From: Verrucomicrobiaceae bacterium
GTDB lineage: Bacteria > Verrucomicrobiota > Verrucomicrobiia > Verrucomicrobiales > Akkermansiaceae
Length of the DNA: 64,000 bases
Direction of reading: 5' to 3'
Assembly: GCA_027487435.1 (NCBI GenBank)
Contig: JAIYDP010000152.1
Span: 37,159-101,158, forward strand
The notes below the pieces were generated by a model, which saw nothing but the letters and a program-made list of their open reading frames with translations, was not told the origin of the DNA and ran no database searches. The translations under genes were made by a program, and so were the position numbers. Shown in pieces: positions 1-13,200 of the stretch. Numbering within the stretch: the stretch's first letter is position 1; each line of letters opens with the position of its first letter.

Positions 1-1149
1 AGCTTTCTCTGAAGATCGGTACACTCGCGTGCGATCTGACAAAGCCAAATTCTTTGGAGAAGTGTTTTCATGAAAGAATTTTTGTTGACGAAACCAGATG
101 GCCAGGATTGTTGGGGCCGACACTGCGCGTAAAGACTTTGTGCCACAGTACAATCGACTCCTTGTGGACTCGGACGGCGATGTCCGAGCGAATGCCCTGA
201 AAAACGCAAGCGACTTGATGAAAATAGTTGGCACGGAGAAATTCATGGATGCGAGTTTCACCAACCTCAAGGATCTTGCCGGTGACTCAAATCTCTCCGT
301 CCGAAGTAACTTGCTGCTTCTCTATTCGTTTATGACGCAGATGCGTTCGCCTCCTCTATTGTTGCCGTGGGCGTGCAGCTTTCTCGCGACCAATGTCTCT
401 CCCACGTCATCCCTCTCTTTGCGCAGCTCCTCAAGGACGCGAGCAGTGAAGTGCGCTTGTACGCAATCACTGCGTATCCGCTCATTGTCGAAACGTTTGG
501 TCCTGATGGAATGGGATCAACTCTTTTTGCAGCAGTCTTGGCGCTCTTCTCCGACAAGCAGTGGCGCGTGCGTCATGCTCTGATGGAATCTCTCAGCAAG
601 GTTGCAAAGCATCTGGTACTGCATCCTGTTGGATACCCTTGATTCTTCAGACTGCTGGGCAGTTTGAGACGTCGTTTCTCTCTCTTGAGCTGAAGGGATT
701 TTGTGACTCTGCTTGTGCAGTTCGCGAAGCGGCGACTGAGAATTTAAAAGTTTTGAGCTCTCTGTATGGGAGCTCATGGGTGACCGAAAAGGTCTTGCCG
801 GCCGTTGTCTCTCAGTCGGAGAGTGGCCATCCCTACCTTCAGCGCATTTCTGCTCTGAAGAGCTTGGCGGTATTTCTTTTTATGGTCATCTCCAACGCGG
901 CAGGTGATTGCCAACTTAGCGTCGAGTCCTTCCATCACCTCTTCGATCATCTCCGCAATCCTGTCGAGCGGGAAAGATGGCGTCCCCAACGTGAGGTTTG
1001 CAGTGGCAACATCTCTTAGTCAAATCGCTCAAAATGTTGACTCGGCGCTTGCGGCAGAGAAGGTGGTGCCGTACTTGTCGGACTTGCAGGCGGATCAAGA
1101 CAAAGACGTACAGTTCTTCGCAGCGCAGGCAGTGAAGGCTTTCTCGTGA
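1..1149 (+). CDS. PP2A scaffold subunit A (PR65), 3' part, 5' end outside window
   Basis: C-terminal HEAT repeats of the structural subunit of protein phosphatase 2A, which holds the catalytic and regulatory subunits together. Repeat landmarks seen in the spliced frame are DRYTRVR near the start, WRVRHALMES, VREAATENLK and, near the end, VRFAVATSLSQIA. These follow the order found in animal and yeast PR65, and the protein ends about where PR65 ends. The reading frame is rebuilt by removing four tiny GT-AG introns at 62-97, 306-340, 616-650 and 870-903 (34-36 nt). Each restores HEAT-repeat homology in the correct phase. Stop is TGA at 1147-1149. The next gene begins 111 bp downstream on the same strand. 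Family assignment is firm; the N-terminal part is missing. Confidence 0.9.
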
Positions 1150-1260
1150 TTCAGTCAAGTTGTTATAATTGTGTACTACCTCTTCAGCGATTTGAAAAGT
1201 AACATAACGCAATGCAAGATTTAACAGTTTGTTAATTTAGATTCCATGCGAACCTAACGC

Positions 1261-4200
1261 ATGGAAGACTTGGCAGAGAAAAAAGATTCACGCGTGTCAT
1301 GGTTTGAGCACCAAATCGTTCTGATTGTCTCCTCTCGCTCTGATCGTTCGGCCTCTCACAACCTCACGCTCGAGCAGAGGTCTCTCCTGACAGCCAATTA
1401 ACCTAACGCTCCTAGGCGAACGATTGTGGACTTCCTTGAGGACCCAAATAAGCGCGTTGTTTGCGTCTCCCTCGATGCTCAGTCGAAGGTTGCCATTCAA
1501 ACAGACCTTATGCTCTTGGGTGCTCAAGTTGGAGGGGCATACTTTATCAAGCGCTCGCATCCAGTGCTGAACGAGAACATCGATACCTTTTTCATTCAAG
1601 GGCTTCTGTCGCAAGAAGCGTTGAAGCAGCTGAACGTACTCTGCAGAGACGTCTTCCTCCCAATCATGCATGGGTCGCATTCGTTGAGAGGGCAAAAGGA
1701 GCTACTGGCAAGCGTTCAGCGCTTCATTGCAACTCTGAGCATCACAATTGGCCACACAGAGGGCCAAACAGTGCTGCCTCTTCCCGCGATTGATGAAAAC
1801 ATCAAGTTGGAGCAAACGGCGAGTCACGACGTTGAGCTTGACCCTGACCAAAAGGAGCTGATCCACTCGCTTGAGGGGACGATTGTGCTTTGGACTAAAC
1901 AGATCAAGGTTTGCAAGCATATTCGTGGCGAATTGACAAAACAGAATGTCCTAAAACTCGACCCTGAGACGTCCATGAAGCAAGGCCTGAATCCAAGGCC
2001 CATCAAAGAGATACAGTTTTGGGAGGGGAAGGCCGTGAACCTGGACTCCATCCAAGCACAACTCTCATCCGACTTCGTCAAGAAGATCATGCGGGTCCTC
2101 GAAATGGCTAAAAGTACGTACGCACAACCATTTAGTCGCCTCTGCAAGGAAGTTGCACTTGCTCGGGTTGAGGCCATTGAAATTATGCGATTTTTGGATG
2201 CGTTGCTCCCCCATATCAGAGTCCTTGAAGAAGTCGCCTTTGAGGGCGTTGTCGTGCACTTCCGGTCTCTGTTGGTGGCATCATTCTTCGTTTGGAAACA
2301 CTCAAAGTATTACAATACTCCCTCTCGCATGGTGCTACTCATTCGCCAATTCGCCAACGAGCTGATTCATCTTGTTTATTCGCCATTCTCCCTTGTCTGA
2401 CCCTCTAGTCGCGAAAATACATTCTGCAAGACCCAGTCTTCTCAGCCGAGCCGTCAGTTGTGTCGCAGCGATTGGAGCAGTCGTTGAGAACTTGCTTACA
2501 ATTCAAGACTGCATATTTCGACGTCAAGGCAAAGGCGGCAGCAGAATGTCCGAACAATCCATGGAGATTCCAGAATAGCGCACTATTCACGAGGTTGGAT
2601 ATGTTCCAAGAACGATGTCATGACGTGCTCGACCTGATGCAGACAATACATCAATGCCGGAACCTGAGCAGGATTGAGATAGGAGGAACAAAGGTGAGAG
2701 GACTTGAAGCTGGCCTCATGAAGCAGGGAAAGAGTCTTACCATAACAATTCGACAAATCCACTCTGATTTCGAGAATTCGGTTGGAATTTTCAAAGCATC
2801 CGGATACGACGTTATCGACATTGAGGAGAAAAAGTTTGACGAAGATTTTTATCAGTTTCGGTGCAGCGTGAATGAGATGGAGCGGAGACTTGCGTTTCTT
2901 CTGTTTTCGTTTCAAACTAACACGGCAGGTCCATTATAATTCAAGCCTTTGACGACTGCACTACAATAGAGTCCAAATTTAAGCTCATAGATAGCTTCGA
3001 AGGAATCATTCAAAGAGAGATTGTCCACACCGAGTTCGAGCCGAAGCACAAAGACATGATCAAGGCCTTCATTTCCGAATTGAAAGTCGTTCAAGACATC
3101 TACTTCGGCATGAATGAGAACCCTCCACTCTCTTCCAACATGCCTTTCTACTCAGGACGTGTCTCATGGAGTAGAGGTTTGCGTACAAGGATTCACGGAT
3201 CCATGGAAAAAATTAAATTGGTACTTTCGACTTGTTTATTTGCTGACACGCAGCTTCCTTTGCAAGTTCTGCAGAGTGATGATTTTAGAGATGCATCGAG
3301 ACTCTATGAGCTCATTGTGGCGCAACTCGTTGGATTTGAGGAGAAAAACATTTCAGAGTGGAGCCAAGAAGTGGAGAATGTCTCTCAGGAGAAGCTGAAG
3401 CAAAACTTGCTGGGTCGGTCCCAGCAGCAATTCCTTGCTGTTAACTTTGACCCTGCTTTGGTTGCTATGCTTCGAGAGGTGAAGTACTTTGTCCAAGATG
3501 GGGTACAAGTTCCTGATGCTGCTGTTCAGTTGTTTAAGAAGGCCGAAATGTTTCGACAGCAGATCGGAAACCTAGACTTGATTGTGCAGACGTACAACCG
3601 GATTCTTCTAACTCTGTTGGATGTGGAGCGTCCGCTCTTTCAAACCAAAATGGAAGCCCTGGATGCTATTGTTGTGAAAGGAATCACCCAGTTGACATGG
3701 AAAAGCCATGGCATTAGCGAGTTTATCCAACAAGTAACTGCTACTGCAAAAGAATCCTTTGGTATCCTCCAGGTCATCAAAGGGAATATGTCTTTGGTTG
3801 AAAAAACGCTCAAAGTTTGGGAGGACAATCTCATGATCGAGCGGCGTGCTGGGAAGACGTACACGGCTGACGAGTTCCAGTCCGTCCATGAGCTACTAGT
3901 CCGACAGCGCTATGATGATGTCAAAGCTGGTTCCGATGGCATTCAATCACTTCTTTTAGGAAGTCTCAAAGCTGTGAAAGCGTCGAAGGGCTCCCCTGCA
4001 TGGAGGAACTACATCGACTTCGTTTCAACCGTCGTCCGACATCACCTCAGCGAAAGCGTTATTGCATCTGCAGCCTTTCTGAGCAATCAAATTGATGCTA
4101 ACTACATCGCAAGCCACGACGTGACCGCCCTTATTGAAGTTAAGTTGGAGCTACTCGGATCCGACATTGTGTTTGTTCCAGACATTGGCTACAATTCAAA

Positions 4201-7200
4201 CAACTCCGTTGGCGTTGCGGAGGGGTGGGTTCGTGATTTTGTCAACGTCGCTACCTTTATGCAGCGTGTGGACGGATCGGAAGGAGACCTCTTGTTCGAC
4301 GTGCAGGAGGACCTCAACGTCAAATTCAGTTGCAATGCCATCAAAGGTCATCTGCAGCGCAATCGCGAGGACTGCGAAGAATTCCGAAGGTCTTACAACA
4401 AGTACTCTTTTCTTTGGAATGACGACATCGCGGGGGCATTCCTTCACTTCATCTCCTCTCAATCTGTAAGCGACGTTAACTTGGATGCATTCGATGAACG
4501 AATCAGATTCTATCGGTCGCTCGAAGACGAAATTAAGGAGCTTACAGCAACAAAGACCATTGGCTGGCTCAAGATCGACGCCAAACCCCTAAAACAGGCT
4601 CTCTTCACTTGGGTGTCCAAGTGGCTCTTTGCTTTCAATCAATATCTCCTCAGATACCTCGAAAGTGAAGTTTCTGAAGTGTGTGAGTTCATTGACACTG
4701 CTTCACAGCGATTAGACACCGTCGTCACAGACATCCCGACTCTGTTGCCAGTGCTCGAAACTTGCAGGTCCATCAAGCTGAGGGCTGAGACATTTGAAAG
4801 CAAGACTACTCATTTGAATGCTGTCGTTTCTCTGATTGCCAAGTACGGGACGAGCCCCATGGACTCCACTGTTGTGTCACTAGAGAACCTTCCCGCCCAC
4901 TGGACTTCGTTAAGGAAAAAGGCAGTTTCGATTAAGGAGAAGTACGCAGCCTTTCAGCAGCAAGGCGCAGAGGAGCTACGCGGGTTGATTAAAGGACTCG
5001 AAGACAGAGCGTTTGAGTTCTCAAAGAAGTTTCTTATTGTCGCTCCTTTTGATTCATCGGAAATATCTTGTGATGAGGCCTATCGCATGATTGATAAGCT
5101 GTTTTTCCGTGGTGGTGCGTTCGAAGAAGGAAGCGATAGTCTAAATGACCTTGAAGTGGACGTCGAAAGGCTATTCTATCTCTCTCAGATTTATGACATC
5201 AGCTACGGAGACTTCAGAGACATTAGATCTTGTCGACAGCAGCTCGTGAGTCTCAAACAGATGTGGGACATCGTTGCCCTCGGTCAAGATACGATGTCCC
5301 AATGGCGTCTCAAAGACTGGGAATCGCTCTCTCTCGGCGTGCTGCAACAAGTGATTGAAGGGGTGAAGGACACGTTTGACACTTTGGACCGCAATAGCCG
5401 GCGCTGGGGTGCGCTGTGCAAATTAAACGACGCTCTTGATCGCGTGAGCTCTGTTATGCCCATGCTGGATCGGCTGCGCACTGACTTTGTACGGGACCGC
5501 CACTGGAAGCAAATCATGAGGGTTGCCAGTGTGTCCATTAATGTCAACGCGAAGCTGTCCCTTGGCGATATCCTTAACCTCAACCTTCATGAGCACTTCG
5601 CAGAGGTGTACGATATTCTTGATAGAGCAGAAAAAGAACTCGTTGTAGAAAAGAAACTCAAGCATATTGAGGAGGAATGGGACGTCCTCGAAGTCACCTT
5701 CACCGCCACACCCGACGGCTCGGCCTTCTTTATCGTTATCCCTCAGACTGTCCGTGAATGTATTGCCGATCACAATGTCATCCTTACGACAATCGCTGAC
5801 ACTCCTGTCGTTTTGGCAAACTCTAACTTCTTGGAGGAAGTGACCAAGTGGCAGCGGCGGCTGGGCGTCATGGACGAGCTATTTGGGCTGTGGTTGGGAG
5901 TGCAGAGTAGATGGCAGTGCTTGTACACGATCTTTGTCGGCTCATCTGATGTGAAGAACCGCCTTCCTGATGACTCCCGACGCTTCGACATGGTTTCCCA
6001 GCAGTGGAAATCTTTCATGCGAGAGGCTTCTTTCATCACCAATGCGCTCGAGACGTCATCCTCCGAATCTCGACGAGAAAAACTCGAGGAGGTTGAACGC
6101 GTCCTTGAAAAGTGCGAAAATGCCCTCGACGGGTACCTCGAGACCAAGCGACGACAGTTTCCTCGACTCAATTTTCTGTCAACGTCCGATCTTGTTGAGA
6201 TGCTTAGCAAGGCATCCACCCCTCAGCTTATTGTGAACAGCATTCTGAGATGCTTTGAAAACCTGATCAAACTCGATTTCACTTCCGGCAAAGACGGGGC
6301 GTTTAGAATAGTCACGGCTGTCCATTCTTCTGACGGCGATGTCCTCTCACTTGCAGCTCCTCTGTTGCTCGAAGGCTCGGTGGAAAGCTATATGGGCGAT
6401 CTCCTTCGCACCATGCAGCAATCGATTAGAAAAGCAATCTTTAACGCGTTTGACTCACGCGAAGAAAAAGAACGGTCTGATTGGCTTCACGACAACTGTG
6501 GTCAAGCGGCAGTAGTCACGGAGCATTTGGCGTTCAGTCTTGATCTTAGCGCCGCCCTGGACGATTGCGAATCAGGCTCTGACCAACCGTTACGGGACCT
6601 CGTGAAAAACATTGATGACGACGTCCAAAAGCTTGTAGTAGCCGTCTCTTCAGACGAAGCTGCTGCGAAGATCGTCGCTGTCATGACCACAAGATTGCAC
6701 CAGCGCGGCGTCCTCGAGTACCTCCTCTCTAAGCGCTACTTCAGCGAAGGCGCAAACTTTGAATGGGCGGGCTTGCCAAAGCTTCGTGTGGGAGACAACA
6801 GCGAGATCACCGTCTCAATCTTCAACTTGGCATATGCCTACGGTTGTGAATTCTTTGGCACAAGAATTTTGACGGAATGTCCTTTCAGCGACGGCAGTAT
6901 GATTGCTATCTCAACCGCCTTTCACAGCAAGTTCGTCTCGATGGTTATGCCGCAAGCCACGCCAGCTTCGTCCTTTGCTGCCGCTGCACATTTCTCAGGT
7001 TTTTCTTGCATCTCTGTGCAGCCTGTCTCAAACATGGACCCTATCCTCAAGGCAATTGCAGGAAGCGGATGTTGGATTGAGATGCAGTTGACTGTGCCTT
7101 TCGATTTAGAGATTATATGTTTGGTTGCTTCTTCCTTCGTTGAAATATTTGCCGCACTCCAAATTGGAGGAAGGGAACTCATCCTCCGTGGATCCGAAGT

Positions 7201-10200
7201 TAGCCTCTCCAACAGCGCGCACCTGGCCCTTGTTTGCAACCCGCACATCCTCTCCTCTCATCTTGACCTTCGCATACCTTCCGACCTTCGATCGATTATA
7301 CGGCCTGCAATCGTCGGAAGCCCCTCGATGGAGGTCATGATCGAGATTCTTCTCTCTTCAGTTGGAGTTATTGGTGCCAAATCACTGTCGAGAAGAATCT
7401 CTTATGCAATTACTGCTGTCAACAACATGATCCGGGCAATAGGCACTCGTCTGCTGTCGTTTGAGTTTGTGAAGTCTGCGTTGTCAAGATTTGACGCGAA
7501 CGGTGTCGAATCATCGAATGTTGCAGCTGTTGTGACGAGTCACTTGAGAAGATATCTGTCGAGTCAGCTTGATGGAGCGGACCTTGCCCTTGCGACGACA
7601 ATTGTTGAAACCACCCTATTGCAAAGCTCTGAAGCAGCGAGCAACTTTGTTGGAGCCGTCTCCGAACACCCATCGGCTGCCCTCACCAAGGTCCTCTCCT
7701 CGTTTGCATCATTTGACGATAGCTTTGAATCCAAATGCAGCGTTACTCTTGAAGTTATTTCCTCGAATCGAGTCGTCTACATCGTCGGTCCCACAGGGAC
7801 AGGTAAGTCATCCCTTGTGACTGCCTGCTCCCGAGTTTGGCTCTCATCTGGATCTGGACCGAAGGACGCTGTCTGCGTCAGCCCTTCGGCGATATTTTCA
7901 CCCCATCAGTCGCACGACCAGCAATTGTCTTCTTTGGTGCACCTCCTTGACGACAACCTGCATTCTCATGGCGATCATGTTGTGGTTTGGTTTGATGGCA
8001 CTCTTGCGATTGATTGGGCAATGAAAATGACGTCGGCTTTTAGAGGAGGAGTTGGCCTCACGTTGTCCGGTGAGCGGCGAGTGCTCCCTTCCCTCCTCAG
8101 GTTTATTGTTGAATGCGAACACATTCACGATGCGCCTCCTAATCTTCTGAGCACTGTCGGATTCGTAGCCATGGGGAATGATGCCACACCTTTGTCTATC
8201 GTAATGTCAGCTGTAGATGGGCTTGGAGTCAGCCTCCAACTTGCGTCAAAGCTTCGTGTAGTCGTTCAGAAGCAATTCACAGCCCTTCTATCCGAGGTGG
8301 CTGCGTCTGTCCCTGGGTACAACCTTCGTGTGGTTGCCAGCTCGTTCAACAGCCTCTTGTCGGGTCTTCTTAAGGTGGCACTCCCCCGTGCTTCTGAAGA
8401 CGTAACAGAGGACTTCGTCCGTGCCCTTGAGTCAATGGTTGGGTATGTCAGCTTTGGAGTCGGTTGTGTCCCATTCATTCACGCGTTTGACAGTTGGGTG
8501 CGAAAGTGGACAGAATCCAATCGAGCTATGAAGCTTCCTGACGGATGCACCATCGCCGATGTGGCTTTCGATCCGTCTGGCCTCCGATGGGTCCCCCTTT
8601 CTGAAAGCACTTCCACGTATGTAGTTCCATTCACTGACACACCTGCAGGAGCAGTGCTGGTCCCCACCCCGCATACAATTCGCTCCTCGTGCATCCTCGA
8701 CATCCTTCTAAGTGATCCGCGTCTTCCAGCCATCAATGTCATTGCTCCCCGCGCAAGTGGCAAGACTCTACTTGCGCTGGAGAGGCTGCGGCTTTTGGAC
8801 CCTGAAGCCACAGTATTTTCCGTCGTTTGTACAAACAGTGCAATCTGGGCACATCAATTTTTCACCGCCATCGCCGCAAAGCTTGAAAAGAAATCTTCTC
8901 GTGTCATGGCTCCCCCATTGTCTAAGCGCCTGACTCTCGTGATCGACGACCTCTCTGCAGGACCTTCTCTTGGGGAAGCTGAGGTCTCCCAGGTTGGCTT
9001 TATACGATTTCTGAAGGAGCGCAAGGCCTGGTTTGATGGGAGCCATGGGCTTTCCATTGAGATCCAAAATACGACCACACTCTCAATCTCCACTCCCGCC
9101 CCATCACAGGACTACAACTTTAGACTTCTTCGACCGCAAGCGCTGGTAGCACTTATTCCGACCTTGGACCTGCTGCCCTCAATCCTTGTCACATTGATTC
9201 GACACCATTCGTCGTTTCCTGATTCTGCTCCATTTGTCAAAGCACCATTCAAAGTGGCAGCCGCGAGCGCAGACGTAGTCAATATGACTGTAGAGCGATT
9301 TCAGGCTGCAATCGATTTCCGATCTCACTTTTCGCCTGTTCGTGTAGCCATCCAGATTGTCTGCGATGTTTGCTCTGCGTCCTCTCAAGTCTGTGACCTG
9401 GGCGTGTTGGTCAAACTGTGGGCATTTACGACCCATCGTCTGGTTTCTTGCCGGTTTCCTTCGGTTGAGGAACGCCGCCGCTGCGCAGACGTCATCCGCG
9501 AGGTCGCTCGCCGCTATTTTGAGGACGTTCCAGTCGACTCAATAATTTCTTGCAACGTTTGGTCTCCGCATGTTGACAGTGAAGGAATCGTCAAGTTGGT
9601 ACATTCTTGTGGCCTCGAGGAGTGGAGGGGAACTCTGGGTCGTCGACTCCGCGAACGTAATGATGTTGGGGAGCAAATTGTAGTTCCGCCCACTGACGTC
9701 GTGGCTGACTCCGTCACTGCTGCCGTCGCTGCGCTGATTTCGAGGGTTGGCCACTTGTTTCTCACTGGCGATGTTGGCGTAGGCAAGCACACGATTGCGT
9801 CCATCAGTGCGGAATTGCTTGGACTTGATGCTCATGAACTCCCAACATCATCTGCGTCTTGCAGCGCAGAGATGGTTGTATCGGAGTTGATGGCTTCTTT
9901 CATCAAGGTTGGGTGTCAAGGTGTTCCAATTGTGTTAATTGTCAGACTGGATGAACTCACCAATGATGCGGTTGCTGCACTGGCTCAGTTCGTTAATGGC
10001 AGCGATTTCGCTCAAGTTTTGTGTGGAGATGACATTGAGCTCATTGTGTCAGCAGTCCGAGACGAAGTCAAACGGGCGGGTCTCATTGAAACTAAGGACA
10101 GCTGCATCGACTTCTTTTTCTCCAAAGTCCGCCAGCACCTCCATGTTATTTTCTGTTCTACTATTGCGAGCAGCTACAACAACGAACGCGGAACCCTCTT

Positions 10201-13200
10201 GCGCTCTTGCCAGCGCGCATGCGTGACGTTAGCCTTGAGCGATTTGGAGGGAGACGCCTTTACGTCATCGGCTTCACAGATTTTATCTGAATCTGATATT
10301 CTGCGGCCGTACGTCGACGCCGTCTCATCTCATTGTGCTTTTGCAGCAGAACTGTTGCGCTCGAAGGCAACCAAGACTGGTGCGTTGTCTTCTTTCCCTC
10401 TCGTCTGCAACAGGTCGTTTACTGACGGGCTCAAGCTCGTTGTCGACAAGTGTGCGACCAACACGACATTTCTTTCCAACCGAATCAATCACATTGAAAA
10501 GGCATTGCAGCAGCTGTCGGCGATTGAATCGAGTCAGAGCGAGCTAAAACGGCAGCTAGACGAGGAGACCCAAACGCACGAGCGGCTACGTGCAGTCGTG
10601 GAGGATACGCGCACTCGCATCGGGCAGCTTCGAACTGAAGGAGAAGATGTGCTGGTGAGGCTGCAAGATGTTATCAACACAGCGGCTTTGCTGAAAGTCC
10701 AGTCCGACTCACTTCAAGATTTGGTCAACAAGGAGTCAGCTGATGCCGACCCGCTCTGGCGCGACGCGGAGAACTGCCTGAATAAGATTGACAAGAAGGC
10801 ACTTGTGGACCTAAAAGCTGTCTCCAATCCGCCTGCTGAAATTCAGGATGTGATTGTTGCTGCCCTAATACTCCGCTTTGGTGCAAAGGAAGGTTCGTGG
10901 GCTGCTGCCAAGAAGCTTTTCGCTGCGCCCGAAAAGCTTTTGAAAGATTTGCGGATGTTCGATCGCTCGCCTTCGTCGGAGCCCAACGTTGATTTGGTCG
11001 AGTCGACGTATGCGTCAAAGGACTCTTTCTCCCCTCAAGTTCTGCGGATGCGCAACGCTACAGTAGCTGAGATGGCAGGATGGGTTCTGCTCACGTGCAG
11101 GGCATTCCGGTCTATGTCTCGCTGCTTTCCAACGCGAGCCAAGCTTTTGGAATGCAACAAGAAGTCTGAAGATCTATCAGCGCATAAAAGTATGCTACAA
11201 GAACGGAAATGTGTGATTGAAGAGAGCGTTGTGTCACTGACAGCTGCGTTCATGGCTGAGACGGAGGCTAAGGGCGACAGTGAGAGAAAGCTTGAGGTTC
11301 TTTCGACGTTGCTGGCGACATCAGAGCGGCTAACCGTTCTCTTAGAGAGTGAGAGAGAAGTGTGGAAGGACGAGCTGAGGGCGCTGAAGGAGCGGCTCCA
11401 TCGCGTTGTTGGCGATTCAATTTTAGAAGCGCAGTGTGTGAATTGGTTTGGTGTCATGTCCACCAGCGAGCAGCCTTTGATTCTCGCTGAGTGGCGCAAC
11501 GATTTGAAGGACAGAGAGATCCTCTTCTCCTCACACGTCTCGCCCTTGGCTAAGACTGACGCTCGTCTCCATCACCTTAAAGCTTGCCTCCCCGATGACC
11601 CTGCATATCTCCAGGCTGCCACCATTGTAGCCGAGTCCCCTCGCACGCCCTTGCTCCTCGACGATACCCTCATCGCCGTCGAGTGGTTGCGACGGCAAAG
11701 TTCGTCCGTGCGATTGCACGCCAGTGCTTCAAACTTTTCTTTTTCCTTCGAGGCGTGTGTTCAAAATGGTCTCGCCGTCGTCGTTGACCTCCTCGATGAC
11801 ATACCTCCCCTCCTCAACACATTCTTAACTCGCCGATGGGTCCGCCGAGGGAGGGCCACCGTCTTCAAGCTCGACGATCGCGAGGTGGAGATCGACCCGG
11901 CATTTCGCCTCTACCTCCGCCTCCCAACCGCCGTTGGGCTCTCGCGGCGCGCGTTTGTTTGGGCCAATCCTGTCCGCTTCAGCGCAAGTCTCGACGTCTT
12001 GCACGATCTTGTCATTCTAAAGCTGGCCCAGGGCTCCGACCCCGTGGCCTTCAATGCGTTTTCTTCATCCGTCGCCGATAAAGTTCTAAACGAAATCAAA
12101 GTGGTGCAAGCGGGGGATGCAATTCTGTCCGCCCTTGCCTCGGCTGAAGCAGCTTGTGTCCTCGACGACCCCGTTCTGGTCGAGCGGATCGAGAACGACT
12201 TCTACGACGCCGCTGCCAGAGCGGAGGAGATTCGCCTCCTCGCCTTGTCTGCGGCGCCGTTCGGCGCGATGAAGAGTGCTCTTCGTCCGGAGGCAGTTAA
12301 AATCGTCGCTGCGGTTGAGGCGTTTTGTGAGATGCGCTTGTCGCTTGGTCAAAGGGTCGAGGTGGGGGCGGCCATAAATTTGATCGAGCCATGCATGGCC
12401 TCTCTCGTCGACAAAGCCGAGGTCTTCCCCTCGTTTGTGCAGCTCCTCTCTTCATCTCTCCCTGCGTCGTCCCGCACGGCCTTCATTTGCCTCGTCAAGC
12501 TCCTCCATGCCGTGGCCTCAAGCGAAATCTCCGCCCAAATGCTCAATTTCATTCTCTCCGCTTCTTCTTCGCCCACTCCTCCAATCCCCAACCCCGTGCA
12601 AGATGTCCTCTCCGACAATGTCTGGGCCTCCCTCTCTGAGCTCTCCGCCTTTGCCCCATTCGAGCCCCTCCAACAAGACGTCGAAGCCGCTCCCAAGCGC
12701 TTCCGTGACGCTTTTGACGGGGATTTCCCCGACGACGCTGCGTTGCCGGGGGATTTTCGAAAGCTCTCAGACCTCCTGAGGTGCTTCATGTTCAAAGCCT
12801 TTCGTCCTGACAGACTCATCCATGTCTTGCAAGCGGTCGCCGTCAAGTTCGTCGGGAGGACCCCTTCTGAAATGTCTTCACGCGAAGCTATCGTCAACAC
12901 ACTGGCCCTCACGCCCATGGCCATCATTCGCTCCCGCGATGCTCTCGTCGCCGACGACGCGGTGCGCCGTTTGTCCTTCCGCCTAGGCCCGTCGTGGCCA
13001 CTACAGTGGGTGGACGCCGCAAACTCAAGCCTTGATATCGTGATTCAAGAAAAGATCGGGTTAGTGGTTCTGTTCAATCTGAGATCCTGTGTTGACACGG
13101 TCCTTGCGAGAATTCTTGCGCTACGAGAGACCCTCCTCGCTCGCATCGGGGAGGGGGTCGTTCGGTTCATCCTGGTGGACAACTCCTGCGACCAGTCCCT

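Noticed and set aside
12349..12927. Long minus-strand open frame inside the dynein gene
   Set aside because: Shadow of the dynein coding frame in a G/C-rich stretch; no domain and no start context.
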